A stretch of DNA of 64,000 nt from an uncultured Lachnospiraceae bacterium (GCA_910577165.1 CAJTLX010000008.1:1-64000); one strand, 5' to 3'. Numbered from the stretch's first letter, positions 51,907 through 61,723 are shown. A program made the numbers and translations. Notes: a model not told the origin generated them from the letters alone.

Positions 51907-53700
51907 ATGAAATTTGTAAAAAATATTGTCTTCAGTGTGCAGGAAATAGCGAGAGCTTCGAGGGGAGCTTTGTTTTTCCTGATATTTTTATCGATGTTCA
52001 ATGCATTTTTTTCAATCTGTGATGTTGTTTATCTGAAAGTTCTGATCGATTATGCTCTTTTGGAAAATTTTTACTTTCCCTTGCTGCTCTCTGGGTTGTG
52101 CATCTATCTCGTGCTGGTTTTTCTCTCAAAGGTAGTGACGGGACTATTTGCCGCACTCTTTACAAATGCCCTGGAGGGAAAGGTGATGGCGCGCTCAAAT
52201 GGCATACTGTACAAAAAAATTCTCTCGATTGGCGCAGCACATTATAATGATACAGAATTTTATAATCAGCTCTCATTGGCGATGAGAGAGAATGGTATTC
52301 GGTATTTTCAGCTTGTAATGCAGATCTTTTCTTTTTTGCAGAGTGCCATTGTGGGATTTACTGTGTTTAGCATTTACGGCGATCTGGTGATCTTACTTGC
52401 CTGCGCGCTTTCCACACTTAATTATATGCTGTATTTTTTCTGGGCGAATAAAAAGAATTATCAGTTTACAAAGCAGGAAGAACCATATGAGAGATTGGTG
52501 GATTATTTTAATCATATTTTTTACCGCAGAGAGTATGCGGAGGAACTTCGCAGCAGCAGAGGGATACAATCGCTTTTACTAAAAAAATATGATGGGGAAA
52601 CCGAAAAGGATATTGAGAGAACTAATAAATATTTACATATATTTGTAACCAGAAGTAATCTTATGCTCTGCCTGGATGGTTTGATTTTGTGGGCGGTTGC
52701 CGTCTATGTTTCCGCACAGATATTGAATCTTAAAATTTCTACTGGGGAATTCTTGGTGATGATCAATATTGTTTCGTCGATCTCCGGGCAGCTGATCGAA
52801 ATTTTTAAAGTGCTGCCGGATATTGCCACATCGGTTCGCTATGTGGGGGATATCCGGGGAATTCTTGACTATCCAAAAGATTTCGGGGGAGAAATGATTT
52901 GTGAGGATTTTGAGCGTCTGGAATTTCGCCATGTCACCTTCGCTTATCCATCCTCCGCCTTTGCAATTCGCGATATAAATTTTGTGATTGGAAAAAATGA
53001 GATTGTTGCTCTGGTAGGCAAAAACGGTTCCGGGAAATCGACATTGGTGGATCTTTTTACTGGGCTTATCCGTCCGGAGAACGGCGAGATTTTATTTAAT
53101 GACAGGGCATATCAGGAGTATGATATCCGGAGTATCAGAAAACTTTTTGGAACAGTATTTCAGGATTTTCAAATTTATGAGGCTTCGGTTGCGGAAAATA
53201 TTTTGATGCGGGAAGTGGAGTCAAAAGAGGATCGCGTCCTGGTGGAGGAGGCACTGCGCTATGCGGGACTATATGAGAAAATTACCGCAATGGAAAAAGG
53301 GATGGACAGTGTAATTTGCGGTGGGGAATTCTCCGGCGGGGAATGCCAGAGGCTTGCAATTGCCAGAGCATATGCAAAGAAAGCACCAGTGCTTGTCTTT
53401 GATGAGCCGACAGGAAATTTGGATATCTATGCGTCACGGGCATTTTATCATGCGATGTTTGGGATGAGAGAAAAGGGAAAGACCATTTTATTTATCACAC
53501 ATAAACTTTATTATGCGTCGCAGGCGGACAAAATTTTTTATCTGGAGGACGGTACAATTATGGAGAGTGGAAGTCACAGAGAATTATTAGATCGGAGAGG
53601 GAGATATGCTGCGCTGTATGCCATGCAGAAAAGGGAGCTATTTGCGAAGGAGGCTTTGGAAGACGATGGGTTAGTACCGACTAACGGAGGAGAAGAATGA
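51907..53700 (+). CDS. ABC exporter half-transporter 1 (permease-ATPase fusion)
   Basis: The 597-residue protein has six membrane helices (to about 310) and an ATPase domain with Walker A (GKNGSGKSTLVDLF), FSGGECQRLAIARA, Walker B (VLVFDEPTGNLD) and H-loop (ITHK). It has no C39 peptidase. The stop overlaps the start of a second half-transporter (ATGA), so the two are likely to form a heterodimer. GAGGAG lies about ten bases before the ATG. Relatives move lipids, drugs or peptides outwards. The gene diverges from the minus-strand hypothetical. Confidence 0.88.
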   Translation: MKFVKNIVFSVQEIARASRGALFFLIFLSMFNAFFSICDVVYLKVLIDYALLENFYFPLLLSGLCIYLVLVFLSKVVTGLFAALFTNALEGKVMARSNGILYKKILSIGAAHYNDTEFYNQLSLAMRENGIRYFQLVMQIFSFLQSAIVGFTVFSIYGDLVILLACALSTLNYMLYFFWANKKNYQFTKQEEPYERLVDYFNHIFYRREYAEELRSSRGIQSLLLKKYDGETEKDIERTNKYLHIFVTRSNLMLCLDGLILWAVAVYVSAQILNLKISTGEFLVMINIVSSISGQLIEIFKVLPDIATSVRYVGDIRGILDYPKDFGGEMICEDFERLEFRHVTFAYPSSAFAIRDINFVIGKNEIVALVGKNGSGKSTLVDLFTGLIRPENGEILFNDRAYQEYDIRSIRKLFGTVFQDFQIYEASVAENILMREVESKEDRVLVEEALRYAGLYEKITAMEKGMDSVICGGEFSGGECQRLAIARAYAKKAPVLVFDEPTGNLDIYASRAFYHAMFGMREKGKTILFITHKLYYASQADKIFYLEDGTIMESGSHRELLDRRGRYAALYAMQKRELFAKEALEDDGLVPTNGGEE

Positions 53701-55460
53701 AGGCAGCGGGGGAAATAAAAGAAAAATTTTTGCTTCAGCTGCGGATGACAAAGCATCTGCACAGAGCAGCACCGTATTATCTGCCGATCAATCTGTTAAA
53801 TGCGGCGGTTGGTGCAGTTTGGTATATCTTACAAATTTTATTTTATCAGAGGCTGATTGATTTTATTCTCTATACCTCGCCGCCGTTTTCTGTTGCCGCA
53901 CTGTATTTCTCTTGTTATTATATTGCTTATCTGGCGTTTCGCTTATTTGATCAGTGGGTTTCCCTTCGTTTTAACCGGCGGGAAAAAGAGAAGACGCGCT
54001 GTTATTATAAAAAGATGGTGTATACAGAAAGCGCGAAAAAGAAGCTGGAAAATTATAATTCCGAGGAATATCTAAATTTATTGTACAATGCGATCGAACA
54101 CGGCGGCGAATCCTTACTTCTCTTTGCCGATCGCCTTTCCATTTTGTTAAATTCTCTGATCTGCTTTATTGCAGTAATTATTATTTTCGGGCGGCTACAC
54201 CAGATTTTTATTATTGGGGCAGTATGTTCCGCGCTAAAAAACTGTATTTTAAATAGTAAAAAGGAGAAGATTGATTACCGGATGTACCGGGAGAAATTGC
54301 CGTTTGATCGCTGTGATACTTATGTCCATGATCTGTTTTACCGCCAGTCCTATGTGCGTGAGCTTCGGATTTTTCCGATCGGCAACCATTTTATCCGGAA
54401 ATATCAGGGGATGAAAAGGCTGTGCTTTCGGGCAATAAAGAAAGATTTAGTTAGGGGGCAGCTGCTTAATCTGGCAAGGGAAGGGATCGATTTATTACTG
54501 AAAGGAATTTATATTGTCGTTCTGGTGTATTTATTAATCAACCACAGAGTAACCGTGGGAGAATTTTATACAGTTCTTTCACAGTCAGCGACTTTTGCAA
54601 TCTATATTGAGCGGCTTTTTATGTTTTTGCCGGCGGTCTGCATTGACGCAAACTACAGTGCGGATATTTTTGCAGTACTCTGCGGTGAAAATCATGATTT
54701 TCCGGCGGTTGGCGGTGAAGATTCGAGAGCCTGTGTAATATGTAGAGATCTGTGTTTTTCCTACGATGGGCAAAGGGAAGTGCTAAGCCAGATCAATATT
54801 TGTCTGCCCCTTGACAAAAAGATTGCTATTGTGGGGGAGAATGGTTCCGGTAAAAGTACATTTATTAAAATTTTAACTGGATTGTACACACCGACAAGGG
54901 GGAGTATAGTATATTCTTACCCGGGATTTATCGGAAATGTGGAGGAATTATTTGGAAATTTATTACAGCAGTACCAGCTTTTTCCGCTTTCCATAAAAGA
55001 GAATATTCTCCCGTCCGCTAAGGAAAATAAAGAGGGGGAAGTGGAAGCCGCACTGCGCTTTGCAGGGATTTTTAAAAAAATAGGAGAACTTCCGGACGGG
55101 ATGGATACAGTATTTACTGGGGAGTTCGAAAAGGAAGGTGTTCGTCTGTCCGGCGGGGAGCAGCAGAAAATAGCACTTGCAAGAGCATATGCAAAAAAAG
55201 CACCGGTACTTGTCCTGGATGAGCCGTCCGCAAACCTTGATGTAAAGGCAAAGGGGCAGTTAATTGAAAAGATCAATGTCCTGGCAGAGGAGCGTGCCAT
55301 ATTTTTGGTGACACATGATCTGCGATACACCAAACAGGCTGATTTGGTGATCTTTTTTGAGGCGGGGCGCGTAGTGGAGTTTGGTTCGCCTAAAGAATTG
55401 TGTAGAAGAGGCGGAAAGTATGCAAGAATGCTTGCAGAGCAGGAAGCAGAGCAAATATAG
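53697..55460 (+). CDS. ABC exporter half-transporter 2 (permease-ATPase fusion)
   Basis: The 587-residue protein, coupled to its neighbour by a 4-base ATGA overlap, has six helices (to about 310; the long intracellular loops contain EKEKTRCYYKKMVY) and an ATPase domain: Walker A (GENGSGKSTFIKIL), LSGGEQQKIALARA, Walker B (VLVLDEPSANLD) and H-loop (VTHD). Its Q-loop region (LLQQYQLFP) is normal, so both ATP sites of the heterodimer seem capable. No substrate gene is nearby. Confidence 0.88.
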   Translation: MKAAGEIKEKFLLQLRMTKHLHRAAPYYLPINLLNAAVGAVWYILQILFYQRLIDFILYTSPPFSVAALYFSCYYIAYLAFRLFDQWVSLRFNRREKEKTRCYYKKMVYTESAKKKLENYNSEEYLNLLYNAIEHGGESLLLFADRLSILLNSLICFIAVIIIFGRLHQIFIIGAVCSALKNCILNSKKEKIDYRMYREKLPFDRCDTYVHDLFYRQSYVRELRIFPIGNHFIRKYQGMKRLCFRAIKKDLVRGQLLNLAREGIDLLLKGIYIVVLVYLLINHRVTVGEFYTVLSQSATFAIYIERLFMFLPAVCIDANYSADIFAVLCGENHDFPAVGGEDSRACVICRDLCFSYDGQREVLSQINICLPLDKKIAIVGENGSGKSTFIKILTGLYTPTRGSIVYSYPGFIGNVEELFGNLLQQYQLFPLSIKENILPSAKENKEGEVEAALRFAGIFKKIGELPDGMDTVFTGEFEKEGVRLSGGEQQKIALARAYAKKAPVLVLDEPSANLDVKAKGQLIEKINVLAEERAIFLVTHDLRYTKQADLVIFFEAGRVVEFGSPKELCRRGGKYARMLAEQEAEQI

Positions 55461-55494
55461 TTTAGAAATAAGGAGTTTTTTTGCGATTTCCCCC

Positions 55495-55523
55495 TTGCAT
55501 TTTGCCGCGTACTGTGCTAAAAT
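55495..55523 (+). promoter_or_regulatory. Promoter of the CPA2 antiporter gene
   Basis: TTGCAT (55495-55500), 17-base spacer, TAAAAT (55518-55523). Confidence 0.55.
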
Positions 55524-55583
55524 CTCAAGCTGGATTCTGAGAAATTTTATAAAAATTTTACGGTTTCATCTAAGGAGGCGGCT

Positions 55584-56777
55584 ATGGAGGCGTATAATGT
55601 TTTTAAGGATCTTGCCATTATCATTCTGGCGGCAAAAATATTCGGCATCCTTGCAAGGAAATGTAAGGCACCGCAGGTTGTGGGCGAGATCATTGCCGGT
55701 CTGATTATCGGACCGAGCATATTGGGCTGGGTTGACCAGACAAATTTTCTTGTCCAGACGGCGGAGATTGGAGTGATTCTCCTAATGTTCTCCGCAGGGC
55801 TTGAGACGGATATCAAGGAACTTTTGCGTACGGGACCGATCGCTCTCTTGATTGCGTGCGCGGGCGTGTTTGTCCCCCTTGTCTGCGGAACTTTACTCTA
55901 TATGGTATTTTACGGTGCAGCCAGCTGGGGCAGTGAAGAATTTTACAAGGCGGTCTTTATCGGCACGATTCTGACAGCGACATCGGTCAGCATTACTGTC
56001 GAATCGCTGCGGGAGATGGGGAGACTAAAGGGAAGGGTCGGCACAACGATTTTAAGTGCGGCGATTATCGATGATGTAATTGGAATTATTGTCTTAACTG
56101 TTGTGGTCGGCTTTAAGAGTCCGGACTCCAATCCGGGGAAAGTCATGCTCAATACAGTACTTTTCTTTGTATTGGCAGTGCTGGCTGGTTTTCTGTTTTA
56201 TTTTCTGTTCCGAAAATTTGATGCGCGCTATCCGCATACAAGGCGTATTCCGATTCTTGGACTGGCTTTTTGTTTTGCAATGTCCTACATAGCTGAGCGG
56301 TATTTTGGCATTGCGGATATTACGGGGGCATATGTGGCAGGGATCGTGCTTTGCAGTCTGCGTGATTCAAGTTATATTGCACAGAAGATGGATATTAATT
56401 CATATATGCTCTTTGGACCGGTCTTTTTTGCAAGTATCGGGTTAAAGACAAACATCGACAATCTTGACGGTTCCATCCTGCTCTTTGCGGTGGCATTTGT
56501 CGCTGTGGGGCTGATTGCAAAGATTATCGGGTGTGGTCTGGTGGCAAGAATCTGCAAATTTAAGGGAAAGGATGCCCTAAAAATTGGTGTCGGGATGATG
56601 ACCCGCGGCGAAGTGGCATTGATTGTCGCCCAGAAAGGGCTTTCGGTCGGTCTGATGACCCCAGTCTATTTTACTGCCGTGATTTTGTTGATTATTGTAT
56701 CTTCGGTACTCACTCCGATTGTACTAAAGTTTTTGTATGCGGGGGAGCCGTTGGAGGAAACCGCCACAGCAAAATAA
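55584..56777 (+). CDS. CPA2-family cation:proton antiporter
   Basis: ATG 55584 lies seven bases after AAGGAGG. The 397-residue protein has about 12 helices and the CPA2 signatures: VVGEIIAGLIIGPSILG, AGLETDIKELL, TATSVSITVESLREMG and the paired acidic residue block SAAIIDDVIGIIVL, in which the D-D is the ion-binding site, and MMTRGEVALIVA near the C-terminus. It exchanges Na+ or K+ for protons across the membrane. There is no C-terminal TrkA-N (RCK) domain, so it is the short form. Its terminator follows. Confidence 0.93.
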   Translation: MEAYNVFKDLAIIILAAKIFGILARKCKAPQVVGEIIAGLIIGPSILGWVDQTNFLVQTAEIGVILLMFSAGLETDIKELLRTGPIALLIACAGVFVPLVCGTLLYMVFYGAASWGSEEFYKAVFIGTILTATSVSITVESLREMGRLKGRVGTTILSAAIIDDVIGIIVLTVVVGFKSPDSNPGKVMLNTVLFFVLAVLAGFLFYFLFRKFDARYPHTRRIPILGLAFCFAMSYIAERYFGIADITGAYVAGIVLCSLRDSSYIAQKMDINSYMLFGPVFFASIGLKTNIDNLDGSILLFAVAFVAVGLIAKIIGCGLVARICKFKGKDALKIGVGMMTRGEVALIVAQKGLSVGLMTPVYFTAVILLIIVSSVLTPIVLKFLYAGEPLEETATAK

Positions 56778-56813
56778 AATACGGGACAAAATATAGAAAA
56801 ATAAGAGGAATAA

Positions 56814-56856
56814 AGGCGTGTTTTGCGATGGATTCGCGGAACACGCCTCTATTTTT
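56814..56856 (+). terminator. Intrinsic terminator of the antiporter gene
   Basis: AGGCGTGTT (56814-56822) pairs with AACACGCCT (56840-56848), then CTATTTTTA. Confidence 0.85.
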
Positions 56857-56888
56857 ATGGAAGAAAATGGAAAATCACAAAAAATATA

Positions 56889-56917
56889 TTTAAAATTTTC
56901 GGAGAACATGGTATAAT
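56889..56917 (+). promoter_or_regulatory. Promoter of the M18 aminopeptidase gene
   Basis: TTTAAA (56889-56894), 17-base spacer, perfect TATAAT (56912-56917). The leader before ATG 57102 is about 180 bases. Confidence 0.65.
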
Positions 56918-56942
56918 ATTCGCGAAGGCAAAGCAAGTAAAA

Positions 56943-57043
56943 CGAAAAACAAAGCGCGGAAACACGTTTTTGGTTTCCGGCACTTTGTTTTTCGGATTGC
57001 GCTGCGAGTAACGCGAGCCAAGAAAATCGGAGATTTTCTTGGC
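56943..57043 (+). promoter_or_regulatory. Structured 5' leader of the M18 aminopeptidase gene
   Basis: Two long stems: CGAAAAACAAAG (56943-56954) with CTTTGTTTTTCG (56983-56994), enclosing GGAAA/TTTCC, and GCCAAGAAAATC (57017-57028) with GATTTTCTTGGC (57032-57043), a perfect 12-bp stem with a 3-base loop. A T-run does not follow the second stem. The 324-base gap after the antiporter gene otherwise contains only the terminator and promoter listed. Confidence 0.6.
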
Positions 57044-57101
57044 TTTGCCGTAATCTTTGCAAAACAGACCCTATTACAAAAATTAAGGAAAGAGGAAGAT
57101 T

Positions 57102-58388
57102 ATGAGTGAGCATATCTGTGAATTTCGGGAATATATTAGAAAGGCCATAACTCCGTACCATTCGGTGGCAGCAGGAATTTCTCTGCTGAAGCAGTCCGGA
57201 TTTGAGGAGCTTGTAATGACGGCACCTTTTTCACTGCGTGCGGGAGGAAAATATTTTGTCAAGCCTTATGATACGATGTTGTTTGCCTTTACTGTAGGGG
57301 AGGGGGAGATGGGGGCGCAGGCATTTCATATTGCGGCGGCACATACCGATTACCCATGCCTGCATTTAAAGCCGACTGCCGAACTTGCGGCAAATGGTTA
57401 TCTGCGTTTAAATACCGAGATCTACGGCAGTCCAATCTTAAATACATGGCTTGATCGCCCGCTGTCTCTGGCAGGGCGCGTGGCACTGCGCAGTGAAAAT
57501 ATCTACGAGCCAGAATTAAGATTTTATGATGCGGGCAGACCGCTTGTTACCATCCCAAACCTTGCCATACATATGAACCGCAAGGTCAACGAGGGAGTTG
57601 AATTAAAAAAACAGACCGATCTTTTGCCGCTGTTTGGCTTGCACGCCGGGGAGGGGCAGGAAGCAGAATATCTTCTCGCATTTCTTGCCGGGGAACTGCA
57701 ATGCAAAAAAGAAGATATCTTAGATTTTGATCTCTATATCTACAATGCGGAGGAGGGTGTGCGTCTTGGCGCGAATCAGGAATTTTTCTCCGCACCACGC
57801 CTTGATAATCAGACTTCTTGCTACGCACTTTTGCGTGCGATTGCGGATGGCGGGCGCGAGGACGGGATCAATGTGATTGCATTGTATGACAATGAGGAGA
57901 TTGGCAGCCACACAAAACAGGGTGCGGATTCGATGTTGCTTATGCTTTTACTGGAAAAAATTTACTCTTCGCTCGGCATGGACAAGGCAAATTTAAATGA
58001 AGCGATTCTGCGCAGCTTTTTATTTTCCGTGGATGTGGCACATGCACTACATCCAAATCACCCGGAAAAATATGATCCGGTGAACCATCCTCGCATGAAT
58101 GATGGCGTTGTATTTAAAATCAGCGTTAACCAGCGGTATACTTACGATGGACAGGCAGTGGCAATTGCACAGCAGATCTGTGAAAAGGCGGGAGCAAAGT
58201 TTAAGAAATTCGTCAATCATGCCGATATGCCAGGGGGAGGGACAATAGGTCCGATTATTTCTTCCTGGCTGCCAATGAAGACGGTGGATATCGGTGTGCC
58301 GATTCTTGCCATGCATTCGGCAAGAGAACTGATGGGGATCGAGGATGAGGAAGCGATAATACGGATGATGACAGAGTTTTTCTCTTAG
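57102..58388 (+). CDS. apeB: M18-family aminopeptidase
   Basis: The 428-residue protein has the M18 zinc ligands in order: H in IAAAHTDYPCLHLKP, D in ...RLDNQTSCYALL, E-E in YDNEEIGSHTKQGA, D in FSVDVAHALHPNHP and the final H in MPGGGTIGPI plus IGVPILAMHS. The enzyme is a dodecameric cobalt/zinc peptidase that removes acidic or neutral N-terminal residues from cytoplasmic peptides. Length is normal (about 430). It has its own promoter and a structured leader. Confidence 0.95.
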   Translation: MSEHICEFREYIRKAITPYHSVAAGISLLKQSGFEELVMTAPFSLRAGGKYFVKPYDTMLFAFTVGEGEMGAQAFHIAAAHTDYPCLHLKPTAELAANGYLRLNTEIYGSPILNTWLDRPLSLAGRVALRSENIYEPELRFYDAGRPLVTIPNLAIHMNRKVNEGVELKKQTDLLPLFGLHAGEGQEAEYLLAFLAGELQCKKEDILDFDLYIYNAEEGVRLGANQEFFSAPRLDNQTSCYALLRAIADGGREDGINVIALYDNEEIGSHTKQGADSMLLMLLLEKIYSSLGMDKANLNEAILRSFLFSVDVAHALHPNHPEKYDPVNHPRMNDGVVFKISVNQRYTYDGQAVAIAQQICEKAGAKFKKFVNHADMPGGGTIGPIISSWLPMKTVDIGVPILAMHSARELMGIEDEEAIIRMMTEFFS

Positions 58389-58447
58389 GGAGAGCCTATA
58401 TATTTTGAAAGATATTTGGAAAGAATTAAGATAAATTTATAAAGGCA

Positions 58448-58500
58448 GGATGATAAACCACTGGCTTCCGGCGTTTTTGCGGCAGGGCGGGAAGCATCCT
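58448..58500 (+). other. Inverted repeats between apeB and the GH13 gene
   Basis: AGGATG (58448) pairs with CATCCT (58495-58500), enclosing GGCTTCC and GGGAAGC arms. A long imperfect stem without a T-run; it may terminate the apeB transcript or structure the next leader. Confidence 0.4.
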
Positions 58501-58562
58501 ACATCTGATATATCGGAGATACTGGATAAAAACAATAAAATAAAGAAATGAGGTAAAAATTT

Positions 58563-60548
58563 ATGTCAAATTGGAAGGAAAATTGCGCATGGTATGAGAG
58601 TGCGGTATTTTATCATATTTATCCGCTTGGAATGTGCGGCGTGGAAAAGCATCGGGAGGAGTATCAGGAAAATGGCGGACCAAGGCAGCATTTTGCGCAG
58701 ATGGAGCAGTTGATTCCACATATGAAACGACTTGGCGTTACGGCACTCTACATTGGACCTTGCTTTGAGTCGGAGGGGCACGGCTATGAGACGATTGATT
58801 ATTATAAGGTGGATGCGCGCTTAGGGGATAATGTGGGGTTCCGCCATTTTGTAGATGCCTGTCATGCGGCGGAAATCCGCGTGGTTGTTGACGGGGTATT
58901 CAATCATTCCGGGCGGCGTTTCTTCGCATTTGAGGAACTGAGAAAGCATCGCGAGGGCAGTCCATACCGCGACTGGTACTGCAATGTGAATTTTGGTGGA
59001 AACAATGAATTTAATGACTGTTTTTCCTACGAGGCATGGCATGGCTACAATATTCTGCCGCGCCTAAATCTCTGGAACCGGGCAGTGCGCGATTATCTGC
59101 TTGACGTGATCCGTTTTTGGGTAAAGGAATTTGATATTGATGGAATTCGCTTAGACTGTGCGGATGTGCTGAATTTTGATTTTATGAAGGAGATGCGCCA
59201 GCTGGCAAATACGATAAAGCCGCAGTTCTGGCTGATGGGCGAGGTGATCCATGGGGATTATTCGCGCTGGGTCAACCGTGATATATTGCATTCTGTGACC
59301 AATTATGAACTGCATAAGGGGCTTTACTCCGGGCATAACGACCACAATTATTTTGAGATCGCACATTCCATTCGCAGATTGTTTGGCGATGGCGGATTGG
59401 TGCGCGAGGGCAAACTCTATACCTTTGTGGAAAACCATGATGTCAATCGCCTGATTAACAAGGTGAAAGATCCGGCACATATGAAAAATATCTATCTGAT
59501 TGCGTATACCCTGCCGGGAATTCCATCCATCTATTATGGAGGGGAATTCCGTCTTAGTGGTGTGCAGGCAAACGGCTCAGACGATGCAATTCGTCCGGCA
59601 CTCTCCCTCTCGGATTATGCAGTACTCTCGGAGAAGGAAAGTGATTTTGTCGAGTTTCTCGCAATGCTTGGCCGCGCGAAGGACGAACTGGCGGCACTCT
59701 CGATCGGAAAATATGAGGAGCGTCTTTTGACCAACCGACAATTTGCGTATGCGCGCGTCTGGAATGAACAGACGGTGCTTGTGGCGGCAAATAACGACGA
59801 GAACCCGGCAGATATAGAGATCCGCGCACAGGGTGGGGAATATGTGGATTATATGACCGGGAAAAAATATCCGTGTGAAAATGGAAAGGTGTCGGTAAAA
59901 CTTGCAGCGCACAGCGGAATCCTCCTTGTTGCGGGCGGATGGGAGTTTAAGGGAGAAGAAGAAAATGGAGCGAAAGAGGAAGAAAAAGTACCGGAAAATA
60001 AAAGAAATGATAGTGGAGAAGAAAAAGTGCCAGAAAATGAAAACACGAATGCAGGATCGGAATGCGATAAGGCAAGCAAAGAAAGTGATGGGCAGGAAAG
60101 TGGCAGGGTGGAACTGGAAAATAATGGAAAAACAGCCGAAGAAAGCCCAAAAACTGAGGCGGGGGAAGTTGTGGATAATCTGTGCGGTCATCGCTTTTGT
60201 GGAGTTTTAATTAAGGAAAGCATAAATACCGAGGATATTTTGGACGAGATAGAGGTCTACAATATGCGGCTTTTAAAGCAGGCTGACAGGAGACCGAGAT
60301 ATCAAACAGCACTGTATTTTACTGCGGACGGCGAAGATTTCCCACAAAAACTCTCCCGCGTAATGATCGCAGATCCCGATCGCGGGGGCAACTGGTTTGC
60401 AGATTTTAAGGGAGGCGATGTAAAATATATTGTCCTTCGCGGTCGGGTGCTTTCCTACCGGATTGGGGATGAAGCGGCAAAGGCAGCAGTGCGCGAGGAG
60501 TGCAGAAAGCGCGGAGTGAACGATAAAGAAATGAACTGGGAAGAGTGA
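58563..60548 (+). CDS. GH13 alpha-amylase-family protein with acidic linker and extra C-terminal domain
   Basis: The 661-residue protein has a catalytic (beta/alpha)8 barrel (residues 10-390) with the GH13 motifs: VVVDGVFNHSG (region I), GIRLDCAD with nucleophile D198 (region II), MGEVIHGD with acid/base E227 (region III) and FVENHDVNRL with D293 (region IV). A beta domain follows to about 458. There is no signal peptide, so it acts in the cytoplasm on alpha-glucans or oligosaccharides. Residues 460-540 are a low-complexity Glu/Lys/Asn linker (for example KVPENKRNDSGEEKVPEN), and 540-661 form a separate domain (VVDNLCGHRFCGVLIKES) not expected in amylases. Confidence 0.88.
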   Translation: MSNWKENCAWYESAVFYHIYPLGMCGVEKHREEYQENGGPRQHFAQMEQLIPHMKRLGVTALYIGPCFESEGHGYETIDYYKVDARLGDNVGFRHFVDACHAAEIRVVVDGVFNHSGRRFFAFEELRKHREGSPYRDWYCNVNFGGNNEFNDCFSYEAWHGYNILPRLNLWNRAVRDYLLDVIRFWVKEFDIDGIRLDCADVLNFDFMKEMRQLANTIKPQFWLMGEVIHGDYSRWVNRDILHSVTNYELHKGLYSGHNDHNYFEIAHSIRRLFGDGGLVREGKLYTFVENHDVNRLINKVKDPAHMKNIYLIAYTLPGIPSIYYGGEFRLSGVQANGSDDAIRPALSLSDYAVLSEKESDFVEFLAMLGRAKDELAALSIGKYEERLLTNRQFAYARVWNEQTVLVAANNDENPADIEIRAQGGEYVDYMTGKKYPCENGKVSVKLAAHSGILLVAGGWEFKGEEENGAKEEEKVPENKRNDSGEEKVPENENTNAGSECDKASKESDGQESGRVELENNGKTAEESPKTEAGEVVDNLCGHRFCGVLIKESINTEDILDEIEVYNMRLLKQADRRPRYQTALYFTADGEDFPQKLSRVMIADPDRGGNWFADFKGGDVKYIVLRGRVLSYRIGDEAAKAAVREECRKRGVNDKEMNWEE

Positions 60549-60653
60549 GCATCCCGCAGTATGGCGGGTATCCCATAATTTTTTCCAGGCAGAAAACGCA
60601 GGAAAAAATAATGTGGCATAATGGATATATTTTCTGCGGGAAGGAGATTTAGA

Positions 60654-61637
60654 ATGTTTGGTGTGGTTAGTCTGGAGGAAATTTCAGGGAGCAGCTTTTT
60701 TGAAGTTCTGCAGAATCTAATTTTAAACTATATTCCGGACGGGGCGAACTTGCTTGAAACCCTTGAACAGTCCATGGGATTGTTCCTGCTAGTCGGTCTT
60801 GTATTTGGCATTTTTCAATGCTTTTTGGGGTATGCCGCGCGCAGAGTGTGGACAGCACTTCTTTTGCTCGCACTCTGCGGCTATGGCGGAGCGTTGGCGG
60901 CGGAACATTTTCTGCTGCCGATGGAGGGATTTGTGGCAGTTACGGCCATTGTGGCAAGTATCGGCGGTCTGGCGGGGTATTTTTTTCCGGGAATTGGAGG
61001 TTTCCTGCGCCCGCTCTTTGCCATTTTTATTTCTGCATTTGCGATATTCACTGCCAATGGACTGCGATCTCTCGGTATTATTGTGGGACTTTCGGCGGGA
61101 CTGATTGTTGGAATTGCGGTTGCCGTGTTCCCTCGAATGGGGCTGATGCTCTACACTGCACTGTTTGGCGGGTTGCTTGCTGGCATATGCGTTGTGGAAG
61201 CCTTTAGTGTGCCGGGGGAATACGCAACGTTTGTGATTGGCGGGATGTTTGCCGTTGCAGGTTTTAGCACACAGCTTTTTGCAAGTGGAAAACTAAGTGG
61301 GGAAGCGGAGAAGGCGGACAGTGCGAAGGAGGCGGCAAAACGGTTGAAGGTGGCGACGCAGATGGATACAGCGGCGCAGTTTGCGGCTGCGGATGAGGAG
61401 AAGAATGGAAAAGACTTAAATATCTCCGATTCCGGGGAAGGAGCCGCGCAAGGTGAGGAAAAGGAGATGGAAGATTTTTCCAAACCGAAAGAGGAAGAAG
61501 AAACGCCGGAAAAGGAGGGAGAGACGATGGAGCAAGTTCAGCCTATTTTTGATGCACCGGCGGGAAACTGCCCTTCCTGCGGCGCGCTATACAGTGCCAG
61601 AGCAAAATATTGTATGCAGTGTGGGCAGAAATTGTAA
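60654..61637 (+). CDS. Polytopic membrane protein with C-terminal zinc ribbon
   Basis: ATG 60654 has AAGGAG seven bases upstream; an earlier ATG at 60621 lacks one. The 327-residue product has about seven helices between residues 40 and 220, then a charged linker (about 225-305, KEEEETPEKEGETMEQV) and a zinc ribbon (CPSCGALYSARAKYCMQCGQ). Such zinc-ribbon membrane proteins are common in Clostridia and have no known role. Its hairpin terminator follows at once. Confidence 0.75.
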   Translation: MFGVVSLEEISGSSFFEVLQNLILNYIPDGANLLETLEQSMGLFLLVGLVFGIFQCFLGYAARRVWTALLLLALCGYGGALAAEHFLLPMEGFVAVTAIVASIGGLAGYFFPGIGGFLRPLFAIFISAFAIFTANGLRSLGIIVGLSAGLIVGIAVAVFPRMGLMLYTALFGGLLAGICVVEAFSVPGEYATFVIGGMFAVAGFSTQLFASGKLSGEAEKADSAKEAAKRLKVATQMDTAAQFAAADEEKNGKDLNISDSGEGAAQGEEKEMEDFSKPKEEEETPEKEGETMEQVQPIFDAPAGNCPSCGALYSARAKYCMQCGQKL

Positions 61638-61653
61638 TAGGATAAACCATTTA

Positions 61654-61682
61654 AGGCGGGAAAAAATTCCCGTCTTTTTTTT
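61654..61682 (+). terminator. Intrinsic terminator of the zinc-ribbon membrane protein gene
   Basis: GGCGGGAA and TTCCCGTC form a stem (one G-U pair) around AAAA, followed by T8. Confidence 0.85.
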
Positions 61683-61692
61683 GATTTGGCAC

Positions 61693-61723
61693 TTGACTCT
61701 CCATTTAACTGTAATGTTATGAT
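61693..61723 (+). promoter_or_regulatory. MerR-type promoter with 19-base spacer
   Basis: TTGACT (61693-61698) and TATGAT (61718-61723) are 19 bases apart, the long spacer typical of promoters twisted into shape by MerR activators. It precedes the MerR gene itself and suggests autoregulation. Confidence 0.6.
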
